The translations under genes and the position numbers were made by a program. From contig CACNLH010000002.1 in the NCBI GenBank assembly GCA_902621205.1, positions 1 to 64,000 of the forward strand: a DNA stretch of 64,000 bases, read 5' to 3'. Each line of letters starts with the position of its first letter. Position 1 is the first letter of the stretch. Below are positions 43,820 to 52,212 of the stretch, piece after piece. Under the pieces are notes generated by a model. The model searched no databases. It saw only the letters and a program-made list of their open reading frames with translations, and was not told the DNA's origin. Origin of the DNA: an uncultured Alphaproteobacteria bacterium. GTDB taxonomy: Bacteria; Pseudomonadota; Alphaproteobacteria; HIMB59.

Positions 43820-45307
43820 TTAATGACTAACTTTGAAATCCTTAATTATAAGCTTCTCTATTACCTTAGCAGAGCACAATACGCCAGGTATTCCGGCACC
43901 TGGGTGTGATCCCGCAGCTGAAAAATATAAATTTGGTATTTTCTTATCTTTGTTGTGATAGCGAAACCATGCCGATTGAGAAAAAATTGGTGCCACAGAA
44001 AATCCAGCTCCGTATTTTGATCTATAATCATTTTTAAAATCCTCAGGAGTCATCCAGAATTCTGCCTCAATGTTTTCTTTTAGTCCTGGCATAATAGTTT
44101 TATCCAGTGCTTCAACTATTCTATCCTTAAGTTTTGGACCCTCTGAATTCCATTGAACATCTCCTTGAAGATTAGGAACAGGGCATAAAACATAAAAACT
44201 ATCACATCCCTCTGGTGCAAAAGTATCATCTGTTGCTGTTGGACGATGAAGATAAAGTGAAAAATCCTCTGTCAAAATCTTTTTCTCAAAAATATCGTGA
44301 AGCAGTTCCTTATATCTTTCAGACATCCAAATAGTGTGGTGAGCGACATCAGAAAATTTTTTCTTCGATCCAAAAAAAAGAACATAAAGGCCCATAGAGT
44401 AATGTGTAAATTTCTTAGGTTTGAGAAGACTATCTCTGGAGTATTCTAATGGTAACATTTCACTGTAAACTGTAGGGGGATCTGCATTACAAATCACAAG
44501 ATCCGCAGGTATTTTTTTTCCGTTATTAAGCACCACGTTTTCCGCTTTACCATTTATAATGGAAATTTGCTCTACATCTGTTTCTTTATTAACAGTAATA
44601 CCCTGTCTTAACATTAAATTTTCTAACTCTCTCACAATTTTACCTGTGCCTCCCATGCAAAAGTACACCCCCCACTTTCTTTCAAGATAGTGTATTAATG
44701 CATATATAGATGTTGTAGTGAACGGATTGCCCCCAACTAATAAAGGATGTATCGAAAATGCCTTCCGCAGATACTTATTTTTTAATTTGCTATTTACTAA
44801 TTGACTGACTGTTAAATAACTTTTGAGTTTTATTAACGATGGTATTTGCTTTGCCATTTCCCAAAAGGAAATAAATGGCTTATCCGATAACTTTTCGAAA
44901 CCTATCTCAAAAATATCTTTTGATGTTTTTAATAATTTGTCATACCCATCAACATCATTTTCATCAAATTTTCTTATTTCATTATTTGTATCTTCGATAG
45001 ATGGTCGATAATCAAAAGTTTTTCCATTGTGAAAGTAAAATCTGTACCAAGGGTCTAAGGATTTAAAATTTAAGTGATCTTTTAAGTTTTCACCAAATAA
45101 TTCAAAAAGTTCTTCAAATAAAAAGGGTGCTGTTATAACAGTTGGTCCAGCATCGTGTCTATAACCGTCTTTCTCGAAAACTCTTGCTCTTCCGCCAAGC
45201 ATGTTAAGTCTTTCAAGCAGGGTGACATCAAAACCAAGTTTTCTGCACCTTAAGGCAGCAGCTAGTCCTCCAAAACCCCCACCAATAACTACAACTTTCT
45301 TACTCAA
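43820..45307 (-). CDS. crtI: Phytoene desaturase
   Basis: A 495-aa FAD enzyme that turns phytoene into lycopene. The FAD motif VVIGGGFGGLAAALRCRKLG is at residues 6-25, and GGRARVFEKDGYRHDAGPTV follows. The C-terminal signature NLYFSAAGSHPGAGIPGVL is intact. The start is TTG (45305-45307). It heads the carotenoid operon and lies downstream of the proteorhodopsin terminator. Confidence 0.96.
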   Translation of the reverse strand: MSKKVVVIGGGFGGLAAALRCRKLGFDVTLLERLNMLGGRARVFEKDGYRHDAGPTVITAPFLFEELFELFGENLKDHLNFKSLDPWYRFYFHNGKTFDYRPSIEDTNNEIRKFDENDVDGYDKLLKTSKDIFEIGFEKLSDKPFISFWEMAKQIPSLIKLKSYLTVSQLVNSKLKNKYLRKAFSIHPLLVGGNPFTTTSIYALIHYLERKWGVYFCMGGTGKIVRELENLMLRQGITVNKETDVEQISIINGKAENVVLNNGKKIPADLVICNADPPTVYSEMLPLEYSRDSLLKPKKFTHYSMGLYVLFFGSKKKFSDVAHHTIWMSERYKELLHDIFEKKILTEDFSLYLHRPTATDDTFAPEGCDSFYVLCPVPNLQGDVQWNSEGPKLKDRIVEALDKTIMPGLKENIEAEFWMTPEDFKNDYRSKYGAGFSVAPIFSQSAWFRYHNKDKKIPNLYFSAAGSHPGAGIPGVLCSAKVIEKLIIKDFKVSH

Positions 45308-45334
45308 GATAGTTAAAGTATATGAAATTTAGAC

Positions 45335-45369
45335 AAAAAAAAACCAGGCAAGTTAGCCTTGCCTGGTTT
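45335..45369 (-). terminator. Intrinsic terminator after proteorhodopsin
   Basis: A perfect 12-bp stem (45341-45352 with 45358-45369) and a 5-base loop. On the minus strand it is followed by an unbroken run of nine T. It lies about 20 bp after the proteorhodopsin stop and before crtI. No T-run follows it on the plus strand, so it acts leftward. Confidence 0.93.
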
Positions 45370-45389
45370 AAATAGGTTATAAAGCTTTA

Positions 45390-46157
45390 TTAAGCTTTTT
45401 TGCCTGAAGATGCTACAGCAGCAGCCCAAATAACTGCGACAAAAGCAATCTTATTCACAACGTCAGCAACGTTATAGATAACGTTTAGAGTTACAGCATC
45501 AGCTCCTCCAGTTAAGTAACCGAAGAAATATCCTAATGGATAAATTGCCCAACCAACTGTAACGATCCATCTCATTGTGTTGAAAGCTGTTTGAACAGCT
45601 GCAGGACATTTGTCAGCAGCAGCTTTACCAGCTTCACCAGCAAAAATTTCATATAAAATGTATGCCCAACCAGCTAGACCTACAATGAATCCTGCCCATG
45701 CGTTGATGAAACCAGCTTCACCAGCATAACCAGCAACAAGCATCACTAAAGTACCGATTAACAGTCTCCAGAAAATACCAGCTGACACTGCAGCAACTGC
45801 AGCAAGGATAATGTAGAATTCAATCATCTGTAATGGAACAGTGATTAACCAGTCAACATATCTATAAACAGTAGGTGTATCACCTGTTGTTACCCATACT
45901 TCTCTCATATAGAAGTAGTGTACTGCGGCAACTAGACAAACAAGACCACCAAGTGCAAGAGATGTCTTCCACTTACCTGATACGTTGTTAGTTTCTAGGA
46001 AAAAGAATGCAGTAGCGGCAACCATACACATTGAGATAACCCAAAAAGATATCCCAACAAAGTCGTCTGGCGCTAAGCCAACGCTTGCAGAAGCTATTCC
46101 TGGCAGTGCTACTAGAGCAGCTGTTGGGATAGCCATAGATTTTAAAAACTTAATCAT
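45390..46157 (-). CDS. Proteorhodopsin, blue-absorbing light-driven proton pump
   Basis: A 255-aa seven-helix retinal protein with a cleavable signal peptide (ends GIASA, near residue 24). Helix C reads RYVDWLITVPLQMIEFY: Asp102 is the proton acceptor, Glu113 the donor and Gln110 the spectral-tuning residue (105 in green proteorhodopsin), so blue absorption is expected. His80 and the retinal Lys236 (VVNKIAF) are present. A strong AAAGGAG Shine-Dalgarno precedes the ATG. The gene is visibly richer in G and C than its neighbours. Confidence 0.98.
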   Translation of the reverse strand: MIKFLKSMAIPTAALVALPGIASASVGLAPDDFVGISFWVISMCMVAATAFFFLETNNVSGKWKTSLALGGLVCLVAAVHYFYMREVWVTTGDTPTVYRYVDWLITVPLQMIEFYIILAAVAAVSAGIFWRLLIGTLVMLVAGYAGEAGFINAWAGFIVGLAGWAYILYEIFAGEAGKAAADKCPAAVQTAFNTMRWIVTVGWAIYPLGYFFGYLTGGADAVTLNVIYNVADVVNKIAFVAVIWAAAVASSGKKA

Positions 46158-46229
46158 TGAGTACTCCTTTTCTTAAGTTCTAAAACTTATAACAGAATCC
46201 TAAATGTAAGGATTTGTTAATTTCAGGGG

Positions 46230-46258
46230 ATTATAGGTATAAATTGCAAAAAAAAAAT
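46230..46258 (-). promoter_or_regulatory. Possible proteorhodopsin promoter
   Basis: On the minus strand a perfect TATAAT lies at 46235-46230, about 75 bp before the proteorhodopsin start. The -35 position falls in an A/T tract with no TTGACA-like word. The gap 46158-46296 also has to serve the rightward gene at 46297. The call rests on the -10 box only. Confidence 0.3.
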
Positions 46259-46296
46259 ACCTAATATGACTTTTATTAATATATTTTGGGAGTATA

Positions 46297-46518
46297 GTGG
46301 GTAAAAAAATGGCTATTTTTCAAGATAGTGTACTGTTTAATGGGTTTTTATTCTTTTTATCCACACTATTGCTATGGATAATACTGAAATTCAATAAAAG
46401 CTACATAAATAACAAAAAAACTAAGAAAATCATTAATTTCTTTGTTTACCTTGTATTTATAGGTGTAATTATATTCATTTTCGATAATCACACCTCTCAT
46501 TACTTGGATAACTTGTAA
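46297..46518 (+). CDS. Small two-helix membrane protein (73 aa)
   Basis: A short frame between proteorhodopsin and the prenyl synthase. It has two hydrophobic helices, LFNGFLFFLSTLLLWIIL and INFFVYLVFIGVIIFIF, with a Lys/Asn-rich loop between. The GTG start follows GGGAG by four bases; an ATG twelve bases later is the alternative. It ends 4 bp before the next gene, which supports translation. I do not recognise the family; its location suggests a link to proteorhodopsin or the membrane. Confidence 0.6.
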   Translation: MGKKMAIFQDSVLFNGFLFFLSTLLLWIILKFNKSYINNKKTKKIINFFVYLVFIGVIIFIFDNHTSHYLDNL

Positions 46519-46522
46519 TTAA

Positions 46523-47422
46523 ATGAAAATAAGTGAAAACTTTGAGAAAAAGCAAATTAAATCATTTTCTCTGAATTTTGATAAAAAGCTTATTAGACAC
46601 ATACAAGAATTAAAGTCACCCGATAAACGAATTAAGAAGGCAATGATTTATTTTGCCAAAACTGGTGGCAAGAGGATTAGACCGTTCTTGCTTTGTCGAA
46701 TGGGTTTATATCTAGATATTAAGCCGAAAATATTAGATGACTTTGCCCTTTCGATAGAATGTGTTCACCTGCACTCACTAATCCACGATGATTTACCGTC
46801 TATGGATAACGATGACTATAGAAGGGGTAAATTAACTGTGCATAAAAAATTTGATGAGGCAACTGCTGTCTTAGCTGGAGATATGTTTCAAGTCTTATCA
46901 GTAAAAACGCTAGCTGAGTCAAAAAATCTCTCTGATAACCAGAAAATCAAATCAATACAGATGCTTTCAAAAGCTAACGGTTTGGAGGGTTTGATTGCTG
47001 GACAATCCATGGATATTTACATGAAAAAAAATTCAATAATAAAGGATATAGAGACAATGCATCTTTTAAAAACAGGTGCATTATTCAGTTTATGTTTCAA
47101 TCTTCTTTTAACTGTAAAAAAATTAAATTTAAATAAAAAAAGAGAGCTAAAAAAAATTGGAGATACAATTGGAAAAATTTTTCAAGTTACTGATGATATG
47201 CTTGATAGATGGGGCAATGAGAAAAAAGTTGGAAAGAAAATTAAAAAAGACTCACAAAAAGCAAATATTGCATATAAGCTTAATCGTACTGAATGTATTA
47301 AGTATTTAAAACTGATTCAAAATAGAAATTACAAAGCAATGCAAAATTTCTTTAATAAAAAGAGGGAACCCTTGCTATATATGTCGAGTCTTGTTAATTT
47401 TATCGTTAATCGTATTAAATGA
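46523..47422 (+). CDS. ispA: Short-chain polyprenyl diphosphate synthase (FPP/GGPP synthase)
   Basis: A 299-aa trans-prenyltransferase. GGKRIRPFL, the first Asp-rich motif DDLPSMDNDD and the second, DDMLDRWG, are intact; GQSMDI and KTGALF lie between. Sequence alone does not decide FPP or GGPP as product. As no other prenyl synthase is present and phytoene synthase needs GGPP, a CrtE role is likely. It is transcribed away from proteorhodopsin. Confidence 0.88.
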   Translation: MKISENFEKKQIKSFSLNFDKKLIRHIQELKSPDKRIKKAMIYFAKTGGKRIRPFLLCRMGLYLDIKPKILDDFALSIECVHLHSLIHDDLPSMDNDDYRRGKLTVHKKFDEATAVLAGDMFQVLSVKTLAESKNLSDNQKIKSIQMLSKANGLEGLIAGQSMDIYMKKNSIIKDIETMHLLKTGALFSLCFNLLLTVKKLNLNKKRELKKIGDTIGKIFQVTDDMLDRWGNEKKVGKKIKKDSQKANIAYKLNRTECIKYLKLIQNRNYKAMQNFFNKKREPLLYMSSLVNFIVNRIK

Positions 47423-47459
47423 ATAATCATTTTTATAAATATAAAATAACACATAGCCA

Positions 47460-47933
47460 ATGACAATAAATGAAAATGATTTAACGAATGCTCGTACTGC
47501 TTGGGGAGAGAGCATGATTGCAATTTCACAGGCTTATGAAAAAAAAGGTATTGATCAAGCTACTTTAGTTGCAAACGAAATGTTAGATAATCTTTACGGT
47601 TTTGAGTTAGGATCAGTATTATTTAAACCAACTCTTAGTGGTGGTAATCAAACATTTCGATTAGACAAAGAGGGAGCACTTTCATACTTTGTTGGAAATA
47701 ATCCAAAGTACCCAACAGACAGTGGTTTTGGAATTAAAGATTGGCTCGAAGTCAAATCAGAAACATCATCCGTGTTTATTGATCAAAATGTAGCAATGTG
47801 GATGGGTTGGGTAACTTTGATAAACAAAGAAGGAACCTCTGTCAAAGTTGATAAGAGCTGGGGATATAAAAAAACTGAAAACGATATATTAAAAATAGTT
47901 TTGCATCACTCTTCACTTCCTTATAAAGCTTGA
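47460..47933 (+). CDS. NTF2/SnoaL-like domain protein
   Basis: A 157-aa cytoplasmic protein. Words such as LGSVLFKPTLSGG, GALSYFVGNNPKYP, GFGIKDWLEV and the C-terminal IVLHHSSLPY define a family seen in marine bacteria and sometimes annotated as phosphoribosyl-AMP cyclohydrolase, a name the sequence does not support. The fold resembles NTF2/SnoaL proteins. No function is known. Confidence 0.75.
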   Translation: MTINENDLTNARTAWGESMIAISQAYEKKGIDQATLVANEMLDNLYGFELGSVLFKPTLSGGNQTFRLDKEGALSYFVGNNPKYPTDSGFGIKDWLEVKSETSSVFIDQNVAMWMGWVTLINKEGTSVKVDKSWGYKKTENDILKIVLHHSSLPYKA

Positions 47934-48015
47934 GTAACTATTTATTTTTAGAAAATCCGAAATTCATTTAACTTTTGTACATAGAGTAAGTTTTTTTAAA
48001 TTCTTTAAATTAAAT

Positions 48016-48414
48016 TTAATTATCGATAACTTTTACTATGTGTTCTATTGGTTTCCCCTTAATAGTAAACTGATCATGGAGATAGGAATGAATTGTAATT
48101 TTGATAAAGTTTTCTTTCAGATTAAAAAAACGTTGAGGTACGTGTACCCAGTCAGAATAAATTCTTGTGATTCTTATATCATTTATAAAAAGCTGTAAAT
48201 ATCCAGAGTTTGAAATATTTTCACCTCCAATTTCTGAAGGGTTTAGATTAAAATTTTTTAAATCTATAAAAATATTGTAACCATCAATTTTATCTTTGAT
48301 GACTGTTAAATTAATTGAAGGGTAAGGCTTATCAGCATCTATCTGATTTCCTGGATGATGAGCAAAACAATTTATTGAGAAAAATAAAATAAATATCCCA
48401 TACTTAAATTTCAT
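48016..48414 (-). CDS. Periplasmic hypothetical protein, beta-sandwich-like
   Basis: A 132-aa protein with a signal peptide ending near FAHHPGN. The mature part has a pattern (GYNIFIDLKNFNLNPSE, YLQLFINDIRITRIYSDWVHVP, IKITIHSYLHDQF) like a family of secreted proteins that usually reads GHAHLYVNG-K-RxYGxW. Here the first two His are lost. A copper-chaperone-like role has been suggested for such folds, but I assign none. Confidence 0.55.
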   Translation of the reverse strand: MKFKYGIFILFFSINCFAHHPGNQIDADKPYPSINLTVIKDKIDGYNIFIDLKNFNLNPSEIGGENISNSGYLQLFINDIRITRIYSDWVHVPQRFFNLKENFIKITIHSYLHDQFTIKGKPIEHIVKVIDN

Positions 48415-48455
48415 AATTAAGAATTATATTATTTGTTATTAAACAATTATCTATT

Positions 48456-48875
48456 TTAAATATCAGTACACAAATCTTTTGAGTATGTTTCGATAAACAA
48501 ATTCTTTTTATAGTTGTAAATCGTAATGTTTATTATTGTTTTATCTACAGATCTATTTTGTATAAAGATTCTACAATTATCAGTGTTATATCTGTGGAAT
48601 TCATAAACACTCTCAATTTTTGAAAAATCAACTTTTCCATATTTTAAAATTAAATCATTTAGCGATTTATTTAAAAATAGTTCTACACCTTTGAAATGCT
48701 CAACAATTTCATCACTTTCCTCAACAGTTTCCTCTACTTCAGGGGTATATATAATTTTAGGTACAGGCTCTGGTTTTATTACTTTCTCTTCTACATCAGT
48801 TGTTTCACAGCTTGTTGCTATAATCAGAAAAGAAATAAAAATAAAATATTTAGATAATTTAACTAAATTCATCAA
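48456..48875 (-). CDS. Small lipoprotein
   Basis: A 139-aa lipoprotein with lipobox IATSC (Cys23), then an acidic Pro/Glu/Val-rich linker (residues 25-60). The C-terminal part, LNKSLNDLILKYGKVDF then YEFHRYNTDNCRIFIQ, resembles alphaproteobacterial lipoproteins in which an SmpA/OmlA-like turn is followed by WxYxxxxCxLxxFL. The function is unknown. A 123-bp gap with no clear signal follows on the 5' side. Confidence 0.65.
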   Translation of the reverse strand: MMNLVKLSKYFIFISFLIIATSCETTDVEEKVIKPEPVPKIIYTPEVEETVEESDEIVEHFKGVELFLNKSLNDLILKYGKVDFSKIESVYEFHRYNTDNCRIFIQNRSVDKTIINITIYNYKKNLFIETYSKDLCTDI

Positions 48876-48998
48876 ACTCTTAAATCAATAAGAACACAAA
48901 TAGCTCATGCAATTTCTATATTAAAAACACGATAAGACAATCAAAACAAATCTCCAACATACTTTTTTCATCTAAATATTTAGTTTATAATCATCTTT

Positions 48999-49910
48999 GT
49001 GAGAATTAAATATGAGCAACCGTCTGTTTGCCATCAATCATATAAAAGTGTTCTAGGTCAAAGACCAATTTGGGATTGGAGGCACGATAAGCTGTTATGG
49101 GTGGATATTTATGAAAATAAAATAATTGAAACTGATCAAGATAATAACGAAGAACGTCAATATTCAGTACAAGACGGTGTCACCAATATTCTTTTACAAG
49201 ATAATAAAAATTATATCATGAGTTCATACGACTCTCTTTATTCAATTCATCCCTCATTATCTAAAAAACAGCTTCTAACAAAGATCAATTTTGATAGTCC
49301 AAATAACAGGATTAATGATGCAGACATAGATTTAAATGGACAAATTTGGATATCAACAATGGATATTCAACAAAAGTCTCAGACTGGAAAAGTTATATGT
49401 CATGACTCTAATTTAAAACCAATATACTCAGATAACTCTTATATTATTTCAAATGGACCAGTTTTTGACTACGAGAGAAATGTAGGTTATGTAACTGACT
49501 CTATAAAAAGAATTATTTATATTTTTTCTATCAATAATTTGTCAGGCAATGGAATAAATAAAAAAGTTTTTCTTTCCATGAACAAAATCGATGGAAACCC
49601 AGATGGAATGACAGTTGATAAAAATGGTAACTTATGGGTAGCAATGTGGGGAAGTGGCAAGGTTTGTTGTTTTGATAAAAAAGGTTCACTTAAATTAATT
49701 TTACAACTTCCTGTTTCAAAAGTAACAAGTTGCACTTTTGGTGGGAAATATCTCAATGAGCTTTTTATTACAACTGCATCTGTTGGTCTCAACGACATTG
49801 AAGCAGAAAGACAACCGCATGCAGGAAAACTGTTTAAGTTTGTTACCCAAGAACAAGGCTATGCTTCAAATTGTTATAGATCTGAAAATATCCCCGATTT
49901 GTATCATTAA
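48999..49910 (+). CDS. SMP-30/gluconolactonase family protein
   Basis: A 303-aa six-bladed beta-propeller. RPIWDWRHDKLLWVDIY at the N-terminus, NRINDADIDLNGQIWISTM, and NPDGMTVDKNGNLWVAMWGSG fit the regucalcin/gluconolactonase family, with Glu/Asn/Asp metal ligands. It probably hydrolyses a sugar lactone; the substrate is unknown. The start is GTG. It lies 2 bp before the DUF2805 gene. Confidence 0.88.
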   Translation: MRIKYEQPSVCHQSYKSVLGQRPIWDWRHDKLLWVDIYENKIIETDQDNNEERQYSVQDGVTNILLQDNKNYIMSSYDSLYSIHPSLSKKQLLTKINFDSPNNRINDADIDLNGQIWISTMDIQQKSQTGKVICHDSNLKPIYSDNSYIISNGPVFDYERNVGYVTDSIKRIIYIFSINNLSGNGINKKVFLSMNKIDGNPDGMTVDKNGNLWVAMWGSGKVCCFDKKGSLKLILQLPVSKVTSCTFGGKYLNELFITTASVGLNDIEAERQPHAGKLFKFVTQEQGYASNCYRSENIPDLYH

Positions 49911-49912
49911 GT

Positions 49913-50131
49913 ATGAAATTTAATCAATCTCAGATTAGTGAAATAATTCAAATGGCTTGGGACGATCAAACAGATTTTAGTCATATCAAAAAAATTTATG
50001 AAATTGATGAGGGTGATGTTAAAAAAATTATGAAAAAAAATATTAAACAAAAAAGCTATGAAATTTGGAGAAAGAGAATTCACCAAAGAAGTGCCCAAAA
50101 GACACAACTAAAAGGAAAAGATTATGTCTAA
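49913..50131 (+). CDS. DUF2805/TIGR03643 family small protein
   Basis: A 72-aa basic protein. QISEIIQMAWDDQTDFSHIKKIYEIDEGDVKKIM and SYEIWRKRIHQR match the TIGR03643 family, which looks like a small helix-turn-helix unit. It overlaps msrA by 8 bp. The function is unknown. Confidence 0.85.
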   Translation: MKFNQSQISEIIQMAWDDQTDFSHIKKIYEIDEGDVKKIMKKNIKQKSYEIWRKRIHQRSAQKTQLKGKDYV

Positions 50132-50588
50132 AGCATTATTTGGTGCAGGATGTTTTTGGGGGCCTGAAAAAAAATTTTCTGAGATCAAAGGTGTGATTGA
50201 AACCCAAGTAGGCTACTCTCAAGGCTTAACTGATAAAACTTCTTACGAAGAAGTTTGCAAAGGTAATACAAATCATGCTGAAGTCGTTTTCTTAAAATTT
50301 GATGAAAATCTTATTTCATACACTAACCTTGTGGAGTTTTTTTATCAAATTCATGATCCAACAACTTTAAATCAACAAGGCCCAGATCGAGGATCTCAAT
50401 ACCGATCATTGATAGGCTATTATGATGAAACTCAATGTGAAATAGCAAAGCAGATCACAGACAAATTGAACGAAAGCCAATTTAATCAAAAAATTACTAC
50501 GATTATAGAACCCGTTAAGAATTACTGTCCCGCAGAGGATTATCATCAAAAGTATATGGAAAAAAAATATTCTTTTTTAAATTTTTAA
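50124..50588 (+). CDS. msrA: Peptide methionine sulfoxide reductase MsrA
   Basis: A 154-aa repair enzyme for methionine-S-sulfoxide. The catalytic Cys is in GAGCFWGPE near residue 10, and VGYSQG, HAEVVFLKFDE and GSQYRSLIGY are typical. A second Cys in NYCPAEDYHQKY may resolve the disulfide. It is cotranscribed with the DUF2805 gene. Confidence 0.95.
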   Translation: MSKALFGAGCFWGPEKKFSEIKGVIETQVGYSQGLTDKTSYEEVCKGNTNHAEVVFLKFDENLISYTNLVEFFYQIHDPTTLNQQGPDRGSQYRSLIGYYDETQCEIAKQITDKLNESQFNQKITTIIEPVKNYCPAEDYHQKYMEKKYSFLNF

Positions 50589-50591
50589 TTT

Positions 50592-51245
50592 TTAAATCGG
50601 AGAGTAGGGATAAATTATTTTTGGGAATTTATAATTAGATTTTTTCTTATAATGCTTTTTAATAAAATAATTTGATTTCAATTTTGTTGGCGAAATAATT
50701 TTATTTTTAATAAAGGCAAATTCAGAAATTTTTTTTAGTTTTTCTAATCCGTTTCCTATTAAAAAATAGTTTTGACTCAATATATCCACAAGGTTTGAGT
50801 CAATTTTTAAAGTTTTTGTCTTTCCAATTAACTTGCCTGATGTATCAATCTTTTGAATAGCTAAATCTTTTCTATTTGTGTCAATCACACACAAGACATT
50901 TTTAGTAAGTTTTTTGTTAATACCTAAAAAGAAATGCTCAAAAATAGAATAACCCACAATTTCTACTCTATGATCTATAAAAAAGCCTTTCATAAGTGAG
51001 TGACAATTTCTTATTGCTGTAAAGCGTGCTGGTCCATAATTTAGATGCAATTTTTTGATATGATCAGCCTTTATTTTTGTTTTAGTTACTAAGTTTTGTA
51101 GTAATTCCGATAATATTTTTTCATGTCCATACTCACTTTTTACAGTTTTATCCCAAATGATTTTTTCATTTTTAAATAAAGTAATTGAACAGTATGATAA
51201 AGAGCTATCGATGCCGATTTCAAAATTTTTTACTTTACTGATCAT
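50592..51245 (-). CDS. tsaB: TsaB-like tRNA threonylcarbamoyladenosine protein
   Basis: A 217-aa protein of the ASKHA fold that supports TsaD in making t6A37 of tRNA. FEIGIDSSLSYCSITLF, YGHEKILSELLQ and the core LNYGPARFTAIRNCHSLMKGFF follow the TsaB pattern GPGSFTGxR. The sequence is strongly diverged and the C-terminus is lysine-rich. Its 5' end overlaps that of the divergent deacetylase by 35 bp. Confidence 0.8.
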   Translation of the reverse strand: MISKVKNFEIGIDSSLSYCSITLFKNEKIIWDKTVKSEYGHEKILSELLQNLVTKTKIKADHIKKLHLNYGPARFTAIRNCHSLMKGFFIDHRVEIVGYSIFEHFFLGINKKLTKNVLCVIDTNRKDLAIQKIDTSGKLIGKTKTLKIDSNLVDILSQNYFLIGNGLEKLKKISEFAFIKNKIISPTKLKSNYFIKKHYKKKSNYKFPKIIYPYSPI

Positions 51246-52212
51246 TTTTGTGTCAAATTTTACTTTTCCAATTAGTACATCCTATGCAACAAGTGTGAAT
51301 GATACAATTCCAAATAATATTCTAATGTATCATCGATTTGGTGAAAATAAGTATCCCTCAACAAATATACGCGAAGAGCAATTAGTAAGTCATCTAGAGT
51401 ATTTAAAGGATCAAGGATTTAATTTTATTTTAGCTAGAGATCTTTTGTTTGAAGATAAATTACAAAAAAAAACTATTTCAATAACTGTAGATGATGCTTA
51501 TTTATCATTTTTTGAGGTGGGATTACCTATTTTTGAAAAGTATGAGATACCAGTCACTCTTTTTTTAAATACAGAAAACGTTGGTGGACAAAATTATATG
51601 AATTGGACTCAGCTTAAAAGTGTACTAAGTCGTGGTGTAGATATTCAAAATCACACACACTCTCATTCAAGTTTATCTAGTCTTAGTGAAATTGAAATTG
51701 TAAATGAAATAGAAAAATCTCAGGATCTTATTTTTGAAAATTTAGGTATCACTCCAAATTTATTTGCTTATCCTTTTGGTGAAAATAGCACCATAGCTCA
51801 AAAAGTAGTTTCTCAGTATTTTGATGCAGCATTTGGACAACATTCAGGTGCCTTTTCAATTAATCAAAAATATTTTATTCCAAGATTCCCCCTAAATGAG
51901 AATTATGGATCTATTAATCGAATAAAAGATGCATCAAGTGTTTTACCTTTTAATAATGTGCTTATTGAACCTGGCAACCCTTATCAAAGTGAGCCTATCA
52001 GTAGATATGCTTTAGATTTCAACGAGGACTCTTCCAACATAAATTGTTTTATTAGTGATTTTCAAGGATCATTTAATCCAACAATTACAAATCTTAATAA
52101 TAAATTATTAGTTGAACTTAATCGTTTACCTGTAAAAGGTAGACTTAGGTTTAATTGTACAAAAGTTAATAATGGTATTTTCTGGTTTGGCTATCAATAC
52201 TTAGTTAATTAA
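51211..52212 (+). CDS. Secreted polysaccharide deacetylase
   Basis: A 333-aa NodB-fold protein with a signal peptide (ISKFFTLLIIFVSNFTF, cleavage near YATS). Motif 1 is ITVDDAYLSF (usually TFDDG), motif 2 NHTHSHSSL with the zinc histidines, and motif 3 AYPFGE. It likely deacetylates an envelope glycan. A longer frame from 51157 exists, but the start at 51211 gives a proper signal peptide. The C-terminal 100 residues form an extra beta-rich domain. Confidence 0.87.
   Translation: MPISKFFTLLIIFVSNFTFPISTSYATSVNDTIPNNILMYHRFGENKYPSTNIREEQLVSHLEYLKDQGFNFILARDLLFEDKLQKKTISITVDDAYLSFFEVGLPIFEKYEIPVTLFLNTENVGGQNYMNWTQLKSVLSRGVDIQNHTHSHSSLSSLSEIEIVNEIEKSQDLIFENLGITPNLFAYPFGENSTIAQKVVSQYFDAAFGQHSGAFSINQKYFIPRFPLNENYGSINRIKDASSVLPFNNVLIEPGNPYQSEPISRYALDFNEDSSNINCFISDFQGSFNPTITNLNNKLLVELNRLPVKGRLRFNCTKVNNGIFWFGYQYLVN

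Noticed and set aside
47460-47933. Phosphoribosyl-AMP cyclohydrolase (HisI)
   Set aside because: The name is attached to this family in some databases, but the HisI zinc and catalytic motifs are absent; the fold pattern is NTF2/SnoaL-like.
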